A DNA stretch of 64,000 bases from Linnemannia schmuckeri. Its lineage: Eukaryota > Mortierellomycota > Mortierellomycetes > Mortierellales > Mortierellaceae. The notes below the pieces were generated by a model, which worked only from the letters and a program-made list of their open reading frames with translations, was not told the DNA's origin and did no database searches. The stretch spans positions 1,116,001-1,180,000 of the forward strand of contig JANATG010000014.1 of NCBI GenBank assembly GCA_029449235.1. The letters are read 5' to 3'. The position numbers and the translations under genes were made by a program. Of the stretch, positions 62,415 through 64,000 are shown piece after piece (the first letter of the stretch is position 1; every line of letters starts with the position of its first letter).

Positions 62415-64000
62415 AAGAACACCGTGCGCACCTGAACAAGAAAGTAGCCTCCATATAATCCGGCTGCTGATAGACCTCCATCGTGTACAACGAGATGGGC
62501 AAGCTCAGGTCCATCAAGTCATTCTCAAAGAGCTCATGGAAATGGGTCGTCGCCAGGACTTTTGGTCGGTTCTCTTCGTTCAACTTAGCAAAATACTCAA
62601 TCACACTGCAGAACAGTCCTGCTCCATCTACAAATTGGATAGACAGGGTAAAGAGATAAATACAAAGCCAGTGAAATGACGGCATGAACGGTCTCATAGA
62701 ATAGAACAAGGAAAAGAGGAAAAGACGTACCGGTAGATGTGGTTCCTTTGCCAAATTCATCTAATACGACTAAGGATCTTGCAGTTGACATCCGGGTCGC
62801 CAGGACCACCTGCTGCAGATCTGTCATGAATGCGCTCTGGATCTTTTTACGTGAGGAGGAGAGTAAAGCAATGAATTAGGTTCCAGCTTCGAAACCGGCG
62901 AAATACATGTGGAATTCTTAAAGAAAAAAGGAGCACGCGGTGAACTTACGCTTGATACAGTCTCACGCGTCTGCAAGCGTGTCAGGATCCTGTCAGTGAT
63001 ACCGATCACTGCTGAATCTGCTGGCACAAAGCTTCCAACATGTGCCATGAAACTAATCAGTGCGACCTACAAAGAGAGCAAAGATGTAAAGATTAGACGC
63101 TATTGAGCTGGTCCATTGCGCACGACCTTAACTTTGCACTTCCCGTTTGTGTACATACTTGCTTCAAGTAAACGCTCTTGCCAGAACTGTTGGGTCCAGT
63201 GAGGATGGTGACTCGGTTCTCGACACGAGCATCTCCGGTCTCTGAGGAGCGCGAGCCCGTACCTGTTCCAGTCACTGCAGTTGGAGCTGAAATACCAATT
63301 TGGTCCATGCCTCCAATATGCGTGCTATTGGTCACAAACGAGTCTACCACTAACTCTTGCAGCGGATGTCTATGATAGCAAGTAAAAAAATGGAAAGTAA
63401 TCGTATTAGCTTTGATCCGGGTTGAGAGAACACCACCAATAAATCATGCCAGTGCGCACATACCTTCCATTCACAATTTTGAGGATTGTCCCATCCACCA
63501 TCGTGGGGCGTCGGTAGTTGTGCAACCTTGTGACTCGTGCCAACGAGACCAGCCTATATATCAACAATACAAAATGAAGCGATTCAGTCGTTGACATAAA
63601 GAAAAGTACAACGATCCATACTGAATGAGAAAGAAACTTACACATCGAGCTCAGCGCAGAGATCACTACAGGTTACAAGAAGTTGCGAGTTCTCAATGAT
63701 CCGCTCTTGAAGAGCTTGCAAGATATCAATCTCGCGATCTATTGTCCAGTGGGTGTGTAAAACATAAATGCGTTTATTGGAGGTTCATTTCGCATCATCG
63801 TCAACAATATGTCCGTGACTTTCCAGCGTGATTAGAAACCCACCGACAATAAGCCCATGAATATCGCCAAGATGCTCGTCCAGTTCTATTCGCACACGAC
63901 AAATTGGTAAGGTCAGTCTCAGATCTCACAAAGAACAACGTACAGCTTTAGTAAGCAGAAAGATAAATAGTTTCAGATGTACTGTTACCTCGCATAGTGG
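61615..64000 (-). CDS. MSH5: MutS homologue MSH5, C-terminal ATPase part, 5' end outside window
   Basis: Ten exons seen: 64000(partial)-63989, 63885-63844, 63738-63642, 63553-63464, 63369-63159, 63066-62950, 62842-62731, 62627-62432, 62292-62210, 62087-61615; about 477 residues, phases close throughout. Landmarks: LDEHLGDIHGLIV, NGRHPLQELVVDSF, Walker A GPNSSGKSVYLKQ, MAHVGSFVPADSAVIG, SAFMTDLQQVV, Walker B LVVLDEFGKGTTST, KVLATTHFHELF, TFLFRVVPGKTPSSFG, PTHIVQRG. The GKTPSSFG/IVQRG end and GSFVPA favour MSH5 over MSH4. Known role: with MSH4, it stabilises meiotic crossover intermediates. All introns are GT-AG except the last (62088-62209), which reads GC-AG. The tail beyond the ATPase is low-complexity (Gly/Ser/Glu). 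Confidence 0.92.

Overview
The window looks like nuclear DNA of a filamentous fungus, most probably an early-diverging one of the Mortierella type; that placement is inference. The signs are short GT-AG introns of about 90-140 bp, T/C-rich leaders ahead of most start codons, many intronless F-box/leucine-rich genes, conserved eukaryotic housekeeping genes (RPS12, LTV1, MSH5), and no bacterial-style operons. All gene models were built by reading frames and splice sites by eye. Every multi-exon model closes in frame.

Layout. 1-6900: F-box cluster 1: a frameshifted gene cut by the left edge, two intact convergent genes, and a decayed pseudogene. 7500-18200: a gene-plus-promoter duplication (CDS 8070-8804 and 17523-18194) flanking a complete 4-exon ZNFX1/Hrr1-type RNA helicase on the minus strand. 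19234-21768: an intact 844-codon Harbinger-type transposase-derived gene that has lost one of its three catalytic acids. 23461-28378: ribosomal protein eS12 and a three-exon SSH4/EAR1-like SPRY protein. 28400-34100: gene-poor DNA holding a 5'-truncated LINE fragment with a target-site duplication of about 18 bp. 34113-46954: lipid-related genes: a secreted ML-domain (NPC2-like) protein, an Mpo1/DUF962-like membrane protein, and a tandem array of three Sec14/CRAL-TRIO paralogues with different introns. 47921-57226: F-box cluster 2: two minus-strand genes, then two plus-strand genes, one of them with a single-base frameshift inside its F-box. 57342-64000: a small coiled-coil gene, LTV1, and the 3' part of MSH5 running off the right edge.

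Themes. (1) Eight F-box loci, three of them damaged, show birth-and-death evolution of candidate SCF ubiquitin-ligase adaptors. (2) Four genes (8070, 17523, 52691, 57342) encode small proteins sharing a predicted helical segment with an R-Y-x3-L-x2-L-D core. I do not recognise this family, and it is the best candidate here for something undescribed. (3) Lipid-transfer genes cluster in the middle. Functions are inferred from protein families, not tested.
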